Part shown: positions 15,810 through 26,246 of the stretch, in pieces
How the letters are laid out: every line of letters starts with the position of its first letter
Position numbering within the stretch: the first letter of the stretch is position 1
Assembly (NCBI RefSeq): GCF_900155945.1
Contig: NZ_FTMN01000011.1
Span: forward strand, 62,001 to 126,000
Length of the DNA stretch: 64,000 bases
Source of the DNA: Marinobacterium stanieri
GTDB taxonomy: Bacteria; Pseudomonadota; Gammaproteobacteria; Pseudomonadales; Balneatricaceae
Direction of reading: 5' to 3'
Position numbers and translations under genes: made by a program
Notes under the pieces: model-generated
What the model was told of the DNA's origin: nothing
The model's database searches: none
The model's input: the letters and a program-made list of their open reading frames with translations, nothing else

Positions 15810-18182
15810 TTACGCCTTGGCCTTGGCGATCTCCCGCAAGCGTTTCACCACCTGTGCATTGATACTGCGCTGGGTGAAATGGCCATCGTCCTTGAGTACA
15901 CCGGCCGTGCGGCCCATCAAAATCTCAAGACAGTCGTCCACCGTGGACACCGCATGGATATGGAACATGCCATCCTCCACGGCCTGAACCACTTCTGCCT
16001 TGAGCATCAGATGGCGTACATTGGCCTTGGGAATGACACAGCCCTGCCAACCGGTCAGGCCTCGGGTTTTACACAGGTGGAAGAAGCCTTCAATTTTCTC
16101 GTTTACGCCACCAATCGCCTGCACCTCACCATACTGGTTGATCGAGCCGGTGATGGCGTACTGCTGGCGAATGGGGATATGGGTGAGTGCCGAGATCAGA
16201 GCGCAGATTTCAGCCAGAGAGGCACTGTCTCCGTCCACATAGCCATAGGACTGCTCCATGGCCAGACTGGCCGAGAGCGCCAGCGGGAAGTCACCGGCAT
16301 AGGTGTGACCGAGGAAACCGGACAGGATCAGGACCCCCTTGGAGTGAATCGGCTGCCCCAAAGTAACCTCACGTTCGATATCGATAATGCCCTTGTTACC
16401 CGGATGTACCGTAGCAGTGATGCGTGCCGGGCTACCGAAGGAGACATCGCCCACCTGCAGCACCGTCAGGCCGTTGGCCTTGCCTACGGCTTCCCCGTCG
16501 GTGTCGATCAACACCGTTTCATTGAGGATGCTTTCCAGTATTTTCTGTGACAGCCGGCCGGTACGACGCTCCTTGGCTTCCAGCGCCAGCTCCACATGTT
16601 CGGCGTTGATCTGGGTGTCACCCTGTTCACGACGACGAAAATCCGACTCGCACAGCAGGTCCACCAGCTCTCCTACATGCGCCGACAGCAGATCCTGATC
16701 ACCCGACAGCCTTGAACTGTGCTCCACCAGACGGGCAACGGCACGGCGCGTCAGAGGCGCCAGGTTTTCTTCCGTAGCCAGCGTTTTCATCAAACGGGCA
16801 TACTGGCGAATGGAGTGGGGCGTACGGTGCACATCCTCATCGAAGTCCACCACTACACGGAACATCTTCTCGAAGTCATGATCCAGCTCCTGCAGTAGAT
16901 AGTAGGTATCCCGTTCACCTACCAGAACCACTTTCACTTTCAGCTTGGCCGGCTGGGGACTGAGGGTAATGGCGCTGATACCGGTGTATTCGCTGACCGG
17001 ATTTTCGATGCGAATCTCGTGCGATTTGAGCGCGCGTTTGAGCGCGCCATAAACGAACGGCTGCTCCAGCAGCTTTTCCGCTTCCAGCACCAGGTAGCCG
17101 CCATTAGCGCGATGCAGGGCACCGGAACGAATCAGCGTGTAGTTGGTGACCATCGCCCCCATGTCACTGATGTATTCCACCCGGCCAAACAGGTTTTCAT
17201 AACTGGGATGCGCCTCGAACACCACCGGCGCACCTTTGGTCTTGTGATTGTCGACCAGCAGATTGAGCCCGTAGTTACGCTCAAGATAGTCGCGCCGCAT
17301 GGCATCGGTCTTGGCTTCCAGCGGGTTGTCATCATTGACGATCTCGCCGGCGTTGCGGATCAGGTCCGATTCAACATGCTTCAGGTAGTCGACAATGCAT
17401 GAGATGTTGGCGTACTTGTCGCGCAGGGGCTGCAGCAGCGGCGACACTGCCTGGCGCGCGGTATTACGATCCAGCGTTTCTATCCGCTCCGAGGCTTCAC
17501 GACGCCACACCGGCAGCTCGGTCAGGCTATCGTTGAGCATCTCCTCCAGCTCGGAGATATGTGCCTGAATGGCATCCCGCTCCTCCTCGGGTAACTGCGA
17601 GAACGCCGCCTCATCAATGGCCTGGCCATTGGCGACCGGGGTAAAGCCGACGGTAGCCCCATCACGAAAGACGGCAATGTTGTATTCGCGTCCCTTGCGC
17701 TCCACCTGATTCAAGGCTTCGTCATAGTGGCCGTTGAATTCTCGCTCGATCTGGCTCTTCATGCGTTGATAGGCCGGATTCTCGAACGCGGCCGGCAACT
17801 CGGCCAGCACCCGGTCGAGCAGGTGGCGAATATCACGTTTAAGCTGATTGGCACGCCCGGAAGGCAGTTCCAAAATAACGGGGTAGCGGTTATCGCTGAG
17901 GTTGTTGATGTAGCACCAGTCACTGGGCTTGTGCTGTTTTTTCGCCGATGCCTTGAGGCTTTCCATGGCAAAGGAGAAGCGGCCGGTATGCGGGTTGCCC
18001 ATAACGAAGAGGTTATACCCCGGACGTTGCATGCCGATGCCAAAGGCCATGGCTTCGATGGCCCTTTCCTGGCCAAAGAATCCGGAGAAGGGTTCCAGCG
18101 ACTCGGTCGTTTTGAACGGCAGGAGTTCAGGGTCGCAGCGGCAGTAGAGCGCCTCGGGCGCCAGCGGCAGATGCTTGTCCAT
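15810..18182 (-). CDS. Lon-like ATP-dependent protease (COG1067 type)
   Basis: A 790-residue AAA+ protease-like protein. The start at 18182 (MDKHLPLAPEALYCRCDP) is chosen over a further upstream start because GGAG lies just ahead of it. The C-terminal Lon protease domain is intact: serine S653 in GDSASLAE and lysine K696 in NEKIEG give the 43-residue Ser-Lys spacing seen in Lon. The expected N-terminal Walker A reads GNPHTGRFS, lacking the usual lysine, as in other degenerate Lon-like relatives. Substrates are unknown. It is separated from aroE by about 100 bp on the same strand. Confidence 0.88.
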   Translation of the reverse strand: MDKHLPLAPEALYCRCDPELLPFKTTESLEPFSGFFGQERAIEAMAFGIGMQRPGYNLFVMGNPHTGRFSFAMESLKASAKKQHKPSDWCYINNLSDNRYPVILELPSGRANQLKRDIRHLLDRVLAELPAAFENPAYQRMKSQIEREFNGHYDEALNQVERKGREYNIAVFRDGATVGFTPVANGQAIDEAAFSQLPEEERDAIQAHISELEEMLNDSLTELPVWRREASERIETLDRNTARQAVSPLLQPLRDKYANISCIVDYLKHVESDLIRNAGEIVNDDNPLEAKTDAMRRDYLERNYGLNLLVDNHKTKGAPVVFEAHPSYENLFGRVEYISDMGAMVTNYTLIRSGALHRANGGYLVLEAEKLLEQPFVYGALKRALKSHEIRIENPVSEYTGISAITLSPQPAKLKVKVVLVGERDTYYLLQELDHDFEKMFRVVVDFDEDVHRTPHSIRQYARLMKTLATEENLAPLTRRAVARLVEHSSRLSGDQDLLSAHVGELVDLLCESDFRRREQGDTQINAEHVELALEAKERRTGRLSQKILESILNETVLIDTDGEAVGKANGLTVLQVGDVSFGSPARITATVHPGNKGIIDIEREVTLGQPIHSKGVLILSGFLGHTYAGDFPLALSASLAMEQSYGYVDGDSASLAEICALISALTHIPIRQQYAITGSINQYGEVQAIGGVNEKIEGFFHLCKTRGLTGWQGCVIPKANVRHLMLKAEVVQAVEDGMFHIHAVSTVDDCLEILMGRTAGVLKDDGHFTQRSINAQVVKRLREIAKAKA

Positions 18183-18285
18183 GCGCGTACTCCACAGCAG
18201 AGGGTCTGCCTCTGTTATACCGCCTCGCATTTGCCGGATGCAAGGCGGTGAGTGAAAACGCGTTGAGATTCAGCTGACTAGCTGA

Positions 18286-19116
18286 TCATTTTGTATCCAG
18301 GCTGGCACGCAGCTGGTCAATCACACTGGCCGTCTCCGGGGTCACACCGCGCCACACTGAAAAAGCTTCAGCAGCCTGTTCAACCAGCATGCCCAGGCCA
18401 TCAATGACACGACCGGCATCCAGATCCATGGCCCACTGACAGAAAGGCGTAGGTTCTGCGCCGTACATCATGTCATAGCAGGCGGTGTTGGCGGCAACAA
18501 CCGCCGCAGGAACCGGTGGCAGCTCCCCCTGAAGACTGGCAGAGGTGCCATTGATCACCAGATCAAACGCCTCGGCGGGGATGGCATCAAAGCCACAGGC
18601 CGATACCTCGCCTTCGTCGGTGAACAGACTGGCCAGCTCTTCAGCACGGGAGACCGTTCGGTTGGCAATCAAAACCGAACCCACACCGGCTTCCAGCAGC
18701 GGGTGCATCACACCGCGTACCGCGCCACCGGCACCCAGTACCAGAACACGCGCGCCTGCCAATTTGACGCCATGGTTATCCCTGAGATCACGGACCAGAC
18801 CAACCCCGTCGGTATTGTCCGCCGCCAGACGGCCGTCTTCCAGGCGGTACAACGTATTGGCCGCCCCTGCACGTTCAGCACGTTCACTGCGCCACTGCGC
18901 CAGCGCCCAGGCACGCTCCTTGAACGGAACCGTGATATTCAGTCCTTTGCCATCGCCCTGCAGGAAACGCCCGACTTCGGTTTCAAAATCGGGTGATTCT
19001 ACATGCACAGCACCATAGGTCAGCGCCTGGTCGGTCAGCTCGGCAAAGCGGGTATGGATCTGCGGCGATTTACTATGGGCAACCGGATTTCCCATGACTG
19101 CGTAACGATCGCTCAT
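18286..19116 (-). CDS. aroE: Shikimate dehydrogenase
   Basis: Cytoplasmic NADP-dependent enzyme reducing 3-dehydroshikimate to shikimate in aromatic amino acid synthesis. The 276-residue form starting at 19116 (MSDRYAVMGNPVAHSKSP) is chosen because GGAGGTT precedes it. Substrate-binding SKSP, the catalytic lysine in ITVPFKERAW, the NADP-binding GAGGAVRG and the NGTSASL motif are all present. The start lies 1 bp beyond the hemF stop, so the pair is probably translationally coupled. Confidence 0.96.
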   Translation of the reverse strand: MSDRYAVMGNPVAHSKSPQIHTRFAELTDQALTYGAVHVESPDFETEVGRFLQGDGKGLNITVPFKERAWALAQWRSERAERAGAANTLYRLEDGRLAADNTDGVGLVRDLRDNHGVKLAGARVLVLGAGGAVRGVMHPLLEAGVGSVLIANRTVSRAEELASLFTDEGEVSACGFDAIPAEAFDLVINGTSASLQGELPPVPAAVVAANTACYDMMYGAEPTPFCQWAMDLDAGRVIDGLGMLVEQAAEAFSVWRGVTPETASVIDQLRASLDTK

Positions 19117-19117
19117 C

Positions 19118-20050
<933 letters not shown>

Positions 20051-20064
20051 TTAGCGAACGCTCA

Positions 20065-20622
20065 CTACGCCCGTATTGTTTGCATATCCTGAATGTTTCG
20101 AATCACTGTTGGCCTGCCAAGGCCACCCAGCTCGCCTGGCAATACAAAATCAAGGCTGGAGCCGAAGTAAGTACTGACTTTCAGTTTTGACCTTGCAGGC
20201 TCTGCAGCACTGCGATTGGCCGAGGTCGAAACGATGGGGCCACCGTATTCACGGCACAGCGCCTGAACCAGCGGATGCGCACTGACACGCACCGCCACCG
20301 GCGAATGGCAACCTTTAACCCAGCTCGGAATCATCTGCTTGGGATCCGGCAGCAACCAGGTGTTCGGGCCAGGCCAGGTGTCACGCAGGCACTGGCGCTG
20401 CTCTTCGTTCAGAGGGCTCAGCAGGGGTTCGATCTGGGATTCATCGGCCGCAACAAGTATCAGGCCCTTGTGCTCAGGGCGGCGCTTCAGCGCCAGCAAT
20501 CGTTGCACGGCAGCCTGGTTGTAGGGGTCACAGCCCAGGCCCCAGACGGCTTCGGTGGGATAGGCGATCACGCCCCCGGAATTCAGACAGCGTACCGCTT
20601 CTTTCAGTTGCCAGTGATTCAT
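20065..20622 (-). CDS. tsaC: L-threonylcarbamoyladenylate synthase (YrdC/Sua5 family)
   Basis: Makes threonylcarbamoyl-AMP from threonine, bicarbonate and ATP, the first step of t6A37 tRNA modification. The ATG at 20622 (MNHWQLKEAV) gives 185 residues, the usual size; an in-frame GTG three codons upstream is the alternative. The signature GGVIAYPTEAVWGLGCDP and the later AVRVSAHPLVQALC and PIVSTSANRS segments are intact. This is the short single-domain TsaC form, not the longer Sua5. hemF follows 32 bp later. Confidence 0.93.
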   Translation of the reverse strand: MNHWQLKEAVRCLNSGGVIAYPTEAVWGLGCDPYNQAAVQRLLALKRRPEHKGLILVAADESQIEPLLSPLNEEQRQCLRDTWPGPNTWLLPDPKQMIPSWVKGCHSPVAVRVSAHPLVQALCREYGGPIVSTSANRSAAEPARSKLKVSTYFGSSLDFVLPGELGGLGRPTVIRNIQDMQTIRA

Positions 20623-20653
20623 GGATGTCACCGAGAATGAAAACAGAAGGGAA

Positions 20654-20682
20654 GCCGGGCCGTCAGGGGCGACGCCCGGCCA
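20654..20682 (-). terminator. Possible hairpin terminator after purK
   Basis: Inverted repeat GCCGGGC / GCCCGGC between the purK stop and the tsaC start. It is followed on the minus strand by a pyrimidine-rich stretch ending in TTTT. The stem is strong but the T tract is broken, so this is tentative. Confidence 0.4.
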
Positions 20683-20697
20683 ATATCAGGTCAGTTT

Positions 20698-21762
20698 TTA
20701 GCCCTGCAGCTGATCAATACTCCACTCAAAGACAATCTTGTCTTCGTCATCAACCAGCGCCTGCAGCGCCTTGAGGCTCTCGATCAGGGAAGCCTGGTCG
20801 GCACGGCAGATATTCACGTGTCCTACCTTGCGGCCCGGGCGGATCTCCTTGCCATACCAGTGGACATGAACGCCGGGGACCTGCAGCCACTCGGGTTTCC
20901 AGTTTCGTCCCAGCAGGTTATACATCACTGAAGCGCCATCAACCGGCGGAGTGATAAGCGGCAGATCTGCCAGCGCACGCAAGTGCAGCTGGAACTGGCT
21001 GATAGCCGAGCCTTCCTGAGTCCAGTGGCCAGAGTTGTGTACACGCGGCGCCAGCTCATTCACCAGCAGCTTGCCATCAACAACGAAGCACTCCATCGCC
21101 ATCACGCCGATATAGTCTTCGTCGTCCATGATACGGCCGAGCCAGTCTTCCGCATCCTTCTGCTGCTGTGCGGGCACCTGCAGATTGGATACGCTGGCAC
21201 GCAGAATACCGTTTTCATGCCAGTTGCGTGTCAGCGGGTAAAACACCTTTTCGCCAGCGGCGTTGCGTGCACCGACCAGGGATACCTCATGGCTGAACGG
21301 GATCATCGCTTCGGCGATGCATTCGCCGGCCCACTCGGCCTCCGGCTGGTCACCTTTCTGCCAGCGCCACTGGCCACGACCGTCATAACCGCCACGGCGG
21401 CGCTTGACGATCACCTTGTCTGCCACGGACTCCAGCTGCGCATTCAGGTCACCGGATTCCAGGCTTACCCAGGGCGAGGTTGGTACATCCAGTCGGTCCA
21501 GCAGTGCTTTCTGACGCTGGCGGTCGATCACCGCATGCAGGGCAGCGGCATTACGAAAATTGGGGTGCTGCTTCAGCTGCAGCCCGCTGACACTGTCAGA
21601 CCAGTGTTCGATTTCAACGGTGATGACATCATCAGGGCGCAGGCCCAGCTCGATATCGGCATTGGGATCAACCGGCATCACCTCCAATTGCAGGGGTGCG
21701 CCAGCCTGCTGCAGCATCTGGCCCAGCTGGCCGTTACCGGCAACGACGATTCGTGGCAGCAT
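20698..21762 (-). CDS. purK: N5-carboxyaminoimidazole ribonucleotide synthase
   Basis: ATP-grasp enzyme converting AIR and bicarbonate to N5-CAIR in purine synthesis. The ATG at 21762 (MLPRIVVAGNGQLGQML) is preferred over a TTG three codons upstream because a GAGG site is correctly spaced from it; the protein is then 354 residues. ATP-grasp features include VIVKRRRGGYDGRGQW and the metal-binding NELAPRVHNSGHWT segment. It starts 5 bp after purE, forming a purEK operon. Confidence 0.95.
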   Translation of the reverse strand: MLPRIVVAGNGQLGQMLQQAGAPLQLEVMPVDPNADIELGLRPDDVITVEIEHWSDSVSGLQLKQHPNFRNAAALHAVIDRQRQKALLDRLDVPTSPWVSLESGDLNAQLESVADKVIVKRRRGGYDGRGQWRWQKGDQPEAEWAGECIAEAMIPFSHEVSLVGARNAAGEKVFYPLTRNWHENGILRASVSNLQVPAQQQKDAEDWLGRIMDDEDYIGVMAMECFVVDGKLLVNELAPRVHNSGHWTQEGSAISQFQLHLRALADLPLITPPVDGASVMYNLLGRNWKPEWLQVPGVHVHWYGKEIRPGRKVGHVNICRADQASLIESLKALQALVDDEDKIVFEWSIDQLQG

Positions 21763-21767
21763 CTGTA

Positions 21768-22256
21768 TCAACCTCGCGGATCGGGATTATCAAGAACGGT
21801 CTGGGTCTGGGCCTGACGCCAGTCGGACAGGCGCCGGGCCAGCTCGGAGTCATCGGTTGCCAGCATCTGCGCAGCCAGCAGGCCTGCATTGAACGCACCG
21901 GCACCACCGATGGCCAGGGTACCGACAGGCACGCCACGCGGCATCTGCAGGATCGACAGCATGCTGTCCTGACCGCTCAGCGCCTTGCTCTGCACCGGCA
22001 CACCCAGTACAGGTACCAGTGTCTTGGCCGCAATCATGCCCGGCAGGTGGGCCGCACCGCCGGCACCGGCGATAATGACCTTATAGCCGTTTTCAGCGGC
22101 CTGCTCGGCGAAGCGGAACATCTTGTCCGGCGTACGGTGCGCTGATACCACCTCGGCATCATATTCAACACCCAGTGTATCGAGAATTCCGGCCGCTTCT
22201 TCCATGGTAGGCCAATCCGAACGCGAACCCATCACGATCGCCACTTTTGCACTCAT
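21768..22256 (-). CDS. purE: N5-CAIR mutase
   Basis: Rearranges N5-CAIR to CAIR, acting directly after PurK. The 162-residue size and motifs GSRSDWPTM, the histidine in [19 protein letters not shown] and [11 protein letters not shown] define class I PurE. The 163-bp leader to dprA contains an inverted repeat (TTTCCGGCC / GGCCGGAAA) of unclear role; I see no convincing PurR-type operator. Placement of purEK between dprA and tsaC differs from the usual dprA-tsaC adjacency. Confidence 0.97.
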   Translation of the reverse strand: MSAKVAIVMGSRSDWPTMEEAAGILDTLGVEYDAEVVSAHRTPDKMFRFAEQAAENGYKVIIAGAGGAAHLPGMIAAKTLVPVLGVPVQSKALSGQDSMLSILQMPRGVPVGTLAIGGAGAFNAGLLAAQMLATDDSELARRLSDWRQAQTQTVLDNPDPRG

Positions 22257-22419
22257 CGGTTACTCCCGTCATCACTCTGACCGCGCAGCAGGGCAGAGGC
22301 GCCGCTACCACTTCAGGGTCTGGCTTTCCGGCCTGGCCGGAAAAAAGGAAAGTCAGCGATTATAGCAAGCACTGGACGAAAATTCCCCACTCCAGTCCCT
22401 GCAGATGAACAGAAGGAGA

Positions 22420-23529
22420 TCAGCCGCGAATGCGCTGTACACGGGCGCCGAGCAATTCTACCCAGCCTGACATTTCCAGGCGGATCAACTGCACCTGCAA
22501 GTCGGCTGATGAGAGGCCGCTATCCACGGCCAGCTGGTCGATCCACAGGGGTTCGAAGGGGATCAGTGCCAACAAGGGGTCATCAGGTACCGGTGGAGGT
22601 TCCTCGGTCTGAACAGACGGCGCGGAAGTATCCAGAGCTCCCAGCAGGGGGCCCAGATGTTCAATAATATGTTCGACCTGCTCTACCAGCACCGCACCCT
22701 CACGAATCAGGGCATGGCAACCACGGCTGAGCGGATTATTGACCGAACCGGGGATGGCAAAGACTTCGCGCCCCTGCTCCAGAGCCTGGCGCGCCGTAAT
22801 CAGCGAGCCGCTGCGTGGCGCAGCCTCAACCACCAGCGTTCCCACCGACAGGCCGCTGATAATCCGGTTACGCCGGGGAAAACTGGCCGGGCGGGGCGGA
22901 GTGCCCGGCGGATACTCAGAGACAATCAGGCCGCCTGCATTCAGTATCTGCTGCGCCAGCCGCGCGTTGCGCCTTGGATAGACCTGGTCCAGTCCGGTGC
23001 CGACCACCGCCAGCGTTGGCTGTGCATGGTCAACACACCCGCGATGCACCTCCGCATCGATACCCAGAGCCAGCCCGCTGATCGGCATAATGCCAACCTG
23101 ACTCAGGGCCGCGGCAAAATCATAAGCCAGGCGCAGGCCGGGGCGGCTGGCATTGCGACTGCCGACGATACCGAGCATGGGGCGCGCCAGAGCATCCAGA
23201 TCACCCTGACACCAGAGTACCAGTGGCGGGTCCGGAATTTCGCGCAGCAGTGGCGAATAGAGGGGATGACTGGGCGTCAGTAAACTCCAGCCGTTATCAT
23301 GGGCCTGCTGAACAAGGCTGTCGGCTCGTTGTTGAAGTTCGCCGCCGCGTTGAAAGTCATGGAGGGCATCGAGCGTCTGTCGACGCAGGCGCACATGCGC
23401 CGGAAGACCACATTCACCTCGCAGCAACTGTGGCAGGGAGACGCCTTCCTGGCTTAATCGGGTTGCTGTTGCCGGACCCAGGCCCGGCAACAGGCCGGCG
23501 GCGATCCATTCCCTTGGATCACCGTGCAT
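22420..23529 (-). CDS. dprA: DNA-processing protein DprA
   Basis: Single-strand DNA-binding protein that loads RecA on incoming DNA during natural transformation; widely conserved even where competence is unproven. The 369 residues comprise an N-terminal helix-hairpin-helix-like segment (LLPGLGPATATRL), the Rossmann-like DprA core (GIVGSRNASRPG, ISGLALGIDAEVH, FPRRNRIISGLS and GSLITARQALEQGR) and a C-terminal winged-helix domain (residues about 305-365). It follows the LysM gene by 14 bp and is probably co-transcribed with it. Confidence 0.95.
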   Translation of the reverse strand: MHGDPREWIAAGLLPGLGPATATRLSQEGVSLPQLLRGECGLPAHVRLRRQTLDALHDFQRGGELQQRADSLVQQAHDNGWSLLTPSHPLYSPLLREIPDPPLVLWCQGDLDALARPMLGIVGSRNASRPGLRLAYDFAAALSQVGIMPISGLALGIDAEVHRGCVDHAQPTLAVVGTGLDQVYPRRNARLAQQILNAGGLIVSEYPPGTPPRPASFPRRNRIISGLSVGTLVVEAAPRSGSLITARQALEQGREVFAIPGSVNNPLSRGCHALIREGAVLVEQVEHIIEHLGPLLGALDTSAPSVQTEEPPPVPDDPLLALIPFEPLWIDQLAVDSGLSSADLQVQLIRLEMSGWVELLGARVQRIRG

Positions 23530-23543
23530 TGCATTATCCTGTG

Positions 23544-24566
23544 TTAAGGCTGGTGCAGGCTGTCACCCACTGAAATAACGTTGGTGGCATCCATCACCAG
23601 ACCGTAACTGACGCGTTCAAAGGTCTTGAACACCATCAGTTCACCGGCGTGCTCATCCGGCAACTTAACCATTTCACCGTTAACCGGGTCTTTTACCATC
23701 TCGCCTTTCTTGTAGATGGCAAACACGTGACCGGGCTCAACACCTTCCTGGTCACCGAAGCTCAGTGCTACCGCATCGAACTGACCGATCTTGGCCACGC
23801 CACCCAATACATCGATGATCAGCGCATCTTCAATGGCCGGACCCGGCTTCGGATAAAACACCGATTCAATGCGCGAGGTATCGTTGGGCAGCAGACGGTC
23901 GCGGGTACGTACTTCTTCGCGGGTTTTGGTCAGGTCAAGCGTCAGGATGTCGCCTTCTTCGGCTCTTACCAGTGCATCCGCTACTTTATAAAGTTCATAA
24001 CCCAACAGCTCACCGGTCACCGGATGGGTGTACTGGCGTGCCGGACGGTACAGGCTCTGCTGATCGATATCCTCGTCGATACGCTGACCACGGGCATAGA
24101 CACGATCACCGGCACCGGCAATGATGCTTTCATTACGGCCACCGATAACATACGGCGCAGTAATCAGGGTATCGTCCTGCACCACACGGTTTTCATTCAG
24201 GAAGCTGGAGATATCACGCAACGGAATCGCCGGTATCGGCTGTTCCAATTGCTGAACGCGTACCTGTGGCGACAGTTTGCGTACGCCACGACGCAGGCTC
24301 AAACGGGGTTGGCCGTCGACCCAGGTCAGGTAAATCACGTCACCAGGATAGATCAGGTGCGGGTTATCGATCTGCGGGTTGACGTTCCAGACTTCTGGCC
24401 AACGCCAGGGGCTGCGCAAAAAGCGGCCCGAAATATCCCACAGGGTATCGCCCTTAACCACTACGTACTCGGTCGGATGACCCTCCTGCAACTGCACACG
24501 ATCCGCGTTGGCGGCACCGGCCCAGAGCAGACAGCCCCCGATCAAGCCATACAGCACTCCTCTCAT
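23544..24566 (-). CDS. LysM domain-containing exported protein
   Basis: A 340-residue exported protein with a signal peptide (residues 1-21, ending GAANA). One LysM domain follows at about residues 32-80 (YVVVKGDTLWDISGRFL, then LIYPGDVIYLTW), which should bind peptidoglycan. The rest is a conserved region without an obvious catalytic motif. A homologue occupies the same position, divergent from def and upstream of dprA, in Pseudomonas and relatives. The function is unknown, probably cell-envelope related. Confidence 0.88.
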   Translation of the reverse strand: MRGVLYGLIGGCLLWAGAANADRVQLQEGHPTEYVVVKGDTLWDISGRFLRSPWRWPEVWNVNPQIDNPHLIYPGDVIYLTWVDGQPRLSLRRGVRKLSPQVRVQQLEQPIPAIPLRDISSFLNENRVVQDDTLITAPYVIGGRNESIIAGAGDRVYARGQRIDEDIDQQSLYRPARQYTHPVTGELLGYELYKVADALVRAEEGDILTLDLTKTREEVRTRDRLLPNDTSRIESVFYPKPGPAIEDALIIDVLGGVAKIGQFDAVALSFGDQEGVEPGHVFAIYKKGEMVKDPVNGEMVKLPDEHAGELMVFKTFERVSYGLVMDATNVISVGDSLHQP

Positions 24567-24719
24567 CGCTCAACTCCCTTGTCTTGTTCCGGCCTTGGAC
24601 CACCCGACCCTTAAGGTCCCCAAAGCAATGCATTAGGCACGTTATTCAGTATAATGAGGGTAGCTCATTTATTTTGCCACCAAATGGTCGGAATTTAACC
24701 TCCGAAAAAGCATATACCT

Positions 24720-25235
24720 ATGGCCAAGCTCAATATTCTCGAATTCCCTGACCCGCGTCTAAGAACCATCGCTGAACCGGTGGAGCAAGTTGACGACGAA
24801 ATCCGCAAAATCGTGGATGACATGTTCGAAACTATGTACGACGCGCCCGGAATTGGCCTGGCTGCGACCCAGGTAAACGTACACAAGCGCATCGTGACCA
24901 TCGACATTTCCGAAGAGGGCAATGACCCCCTGGTCATGATCAACCCCGAATTTACCGTCCTTCAGGATGAACTCGAGGAAATGCAGGAAGGTTGCCTGTC
25001 GGTTCCCGGTTTTTATGAAGAGGTAAAGCGCCCCAATCGCATTTTGCTCAAGGCGCTGGATCGAGACGGCAACCCCTACGAACTGGAAGCCGAGGGCCTG
25101 CTGGCCGTTTGCATTCAGCACGAACTGGATCACCTCAACGGCAAGCTCTTTGTCGATTATCTGACCGCTCTCAAGCGCAACCGCATCCGCGGCAAGCTGG
25201 AGAAAAAGCACCGCCTGGAATCACAGCAGGCCTGA
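24720..25235 (+). CDS. def: Peptide deformylase
   Basis: Removes the formyl group from nascent proteins. All three family motifs are present: GIGLAATQ, the metal cysteine C92 in EGCLSVPG, and H134-E-L-D-H138. At 171 residues it is a typical type I enzyme. A perfect -10 hexamer TATAAT lies at 24650-24655 in the leader shared with the divergent LysM gene, though a matching -35 is weak. No strong Shine-Dalgarno is seen directly ahead of the ATG. Confidence 0.97.
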   Translation: MAKLNILEFPDPRLRTIAEPVEQVDDEIRKIVDDMFETMYDAPGIGLAATQVNVHKRIVTIDISEEGNDPLVMINPEFTVLQDELEEMQEGCLSVPGFYEEVKRPNRILLKALDRDGNPYELEAEGLLAVCIQHELDHLNGKLFVDYLTALKRNRIRGKLEKKHRLESQQA

Positions 25236-25250
25236 GCCGCTGGTCACTAG

Positions 25251-25278
25251 AACAGGTTTGCAGATGCAAACCTGTTTT
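25251..25278 (+). terminator. Rho-independent hairpin between def and fmt
   Basis: A 12-bp inverted repeat (AACAGGTTTGCA / TGCAAACCTGTT) followed by a T run. It sits between two genes usually co-transcribed, so it may reduce rather than end transcription into fmt. Confidence 0.75.
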
Positions 25279-25295
25279 TGTATGGAGCCTACCTG

Positions 25296-26246
25296 ATGAG
25301 TCAGACCCCTCTGCGTATTATTTTTGCCGGCACACCCGATTTCGCAGCGTCCAGCCTGGCGGCTGTTCTGGCCAGCGAACATGACGTGGTGGCCGTGTAT
25401 ACCCAACCAGACCGGCCTGCCGGTCGTGGCCGCAAATTACGCCCCAGCCCGGTAAAGAGCCTGGCCCTGGAGCACGACATTCCGGTGTATCAGCCTTTAT
25501 CGTTGAAAGATGAAACCGAACAGCAGACGCTGGCAAGCCTCAATGCCGATCTGATGATCGTGGTCGCCTATGGCCTGATTTTGCCACAGGCAGTGCTGGA
25601 TACGCCGCGACTGGGCTGCATTAACGTGCATGCCTCACTGCTGCCACGCTGGCGGGGCGCTGCGCCCATTCACCGGTCACTGCTTGCGGGTGACACACAA
25701 ACAGGCATCACCATAATGCAGATGGATGCGGGGCTTGATACCGGCGACATGCTGAGCAAAGCCGTTTGCGATATTGAAAGCAGCGATACCAGTGGCAGCC
25801 TGCATGACCGCCTGGCAGACCTCGGCGCTCAGACTTTGATCAGCACACTGGCACCACTGGCTGCAGGTGAACTGACCCCTGAAGTACAGGATGACAGCCA
25901 GGCAACCTATGCACACAAGCTGGAAAAGCGGGAAGGGCAGATCGACTGGACCCAGCCGGCCGCTGAAATTGCGCGTCGCATTCGTGGTTTCAACCCCTGG
26001 CCGGTGTGCTTCAGTGCACTTGAGGGCGATAACCTGCGCATCTGGGCCGGTCACGCTGATGAACAGCCTACTGATGCAGCTCCAGGTACCATTATGTCCG
26101 CCGATGCCGAGGGCATTCGCGTCGCAGCAGGCTCTGGCAGCGTTTATTTAACTGAACTACAGCTTCCCGGCGGCCGCCCGCAAACCGCCCGCAACCTATT
26201 GAATGCACACAGTGCCCGCCTGGCACCGGGAGTCACCCTTGGTTGA
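25296..26246 (+). CDS. fmt: Methionyl-tRNA formyltransferase
   Basis: Formylates initiator methionyl-tRNA using 10-formyl-tetrahydrofolate. The ATG at 25296 is preferred to an upstream in-frame TTG because GGAG lies at 25283-25287, giving 316 residues. N-terminal IIFAGTPDFAASSL, the catalytic region HASLLPRWRGAAPIHRSLL and DAGLDTGDML, and the C-terminal OB-like domain are visible. It overlaps the beginning of rsmB, consistent with the def-fmt-rsmB arrangement. Confidence 0.97.
   Translation: MSQTPLRIIFAGTPDFAASSLAAVLASEHDVVAVYTQPDRPAGRGRKLRPSPVKSLALEHDIPVYQPLSLKDETEQQTLASLNADLMIVVAYGLILPQAVLDTPRLGCINVHASLLPRWRGAAPIHRSLLAGDTQTGITIMQMDAGLDTGDMLSKAVCDIESSDTSGSLHDRLADLGAQTLISTLAPLAAGELTPEVQDDSQATYAHKLEKREGQIDWTQPAAEIARRIRGFNPWPVCFSALEGDNLRIWAGHADEQPTDAAPGTIMSADAEGIRVAAGSGSVYLTELQLPGGRPQTARNLLNAHSARLAPGVTLG

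Noticed and set aside
22325-22350. Inverted repeat TTTCCGGCC/GGCCGGAAA before purE as a dprA terminator
   Set aside because: On the minus strand the T run precedes the hairpin instead of following it, so it does not fit a terminator of the leftward dprA transcript.
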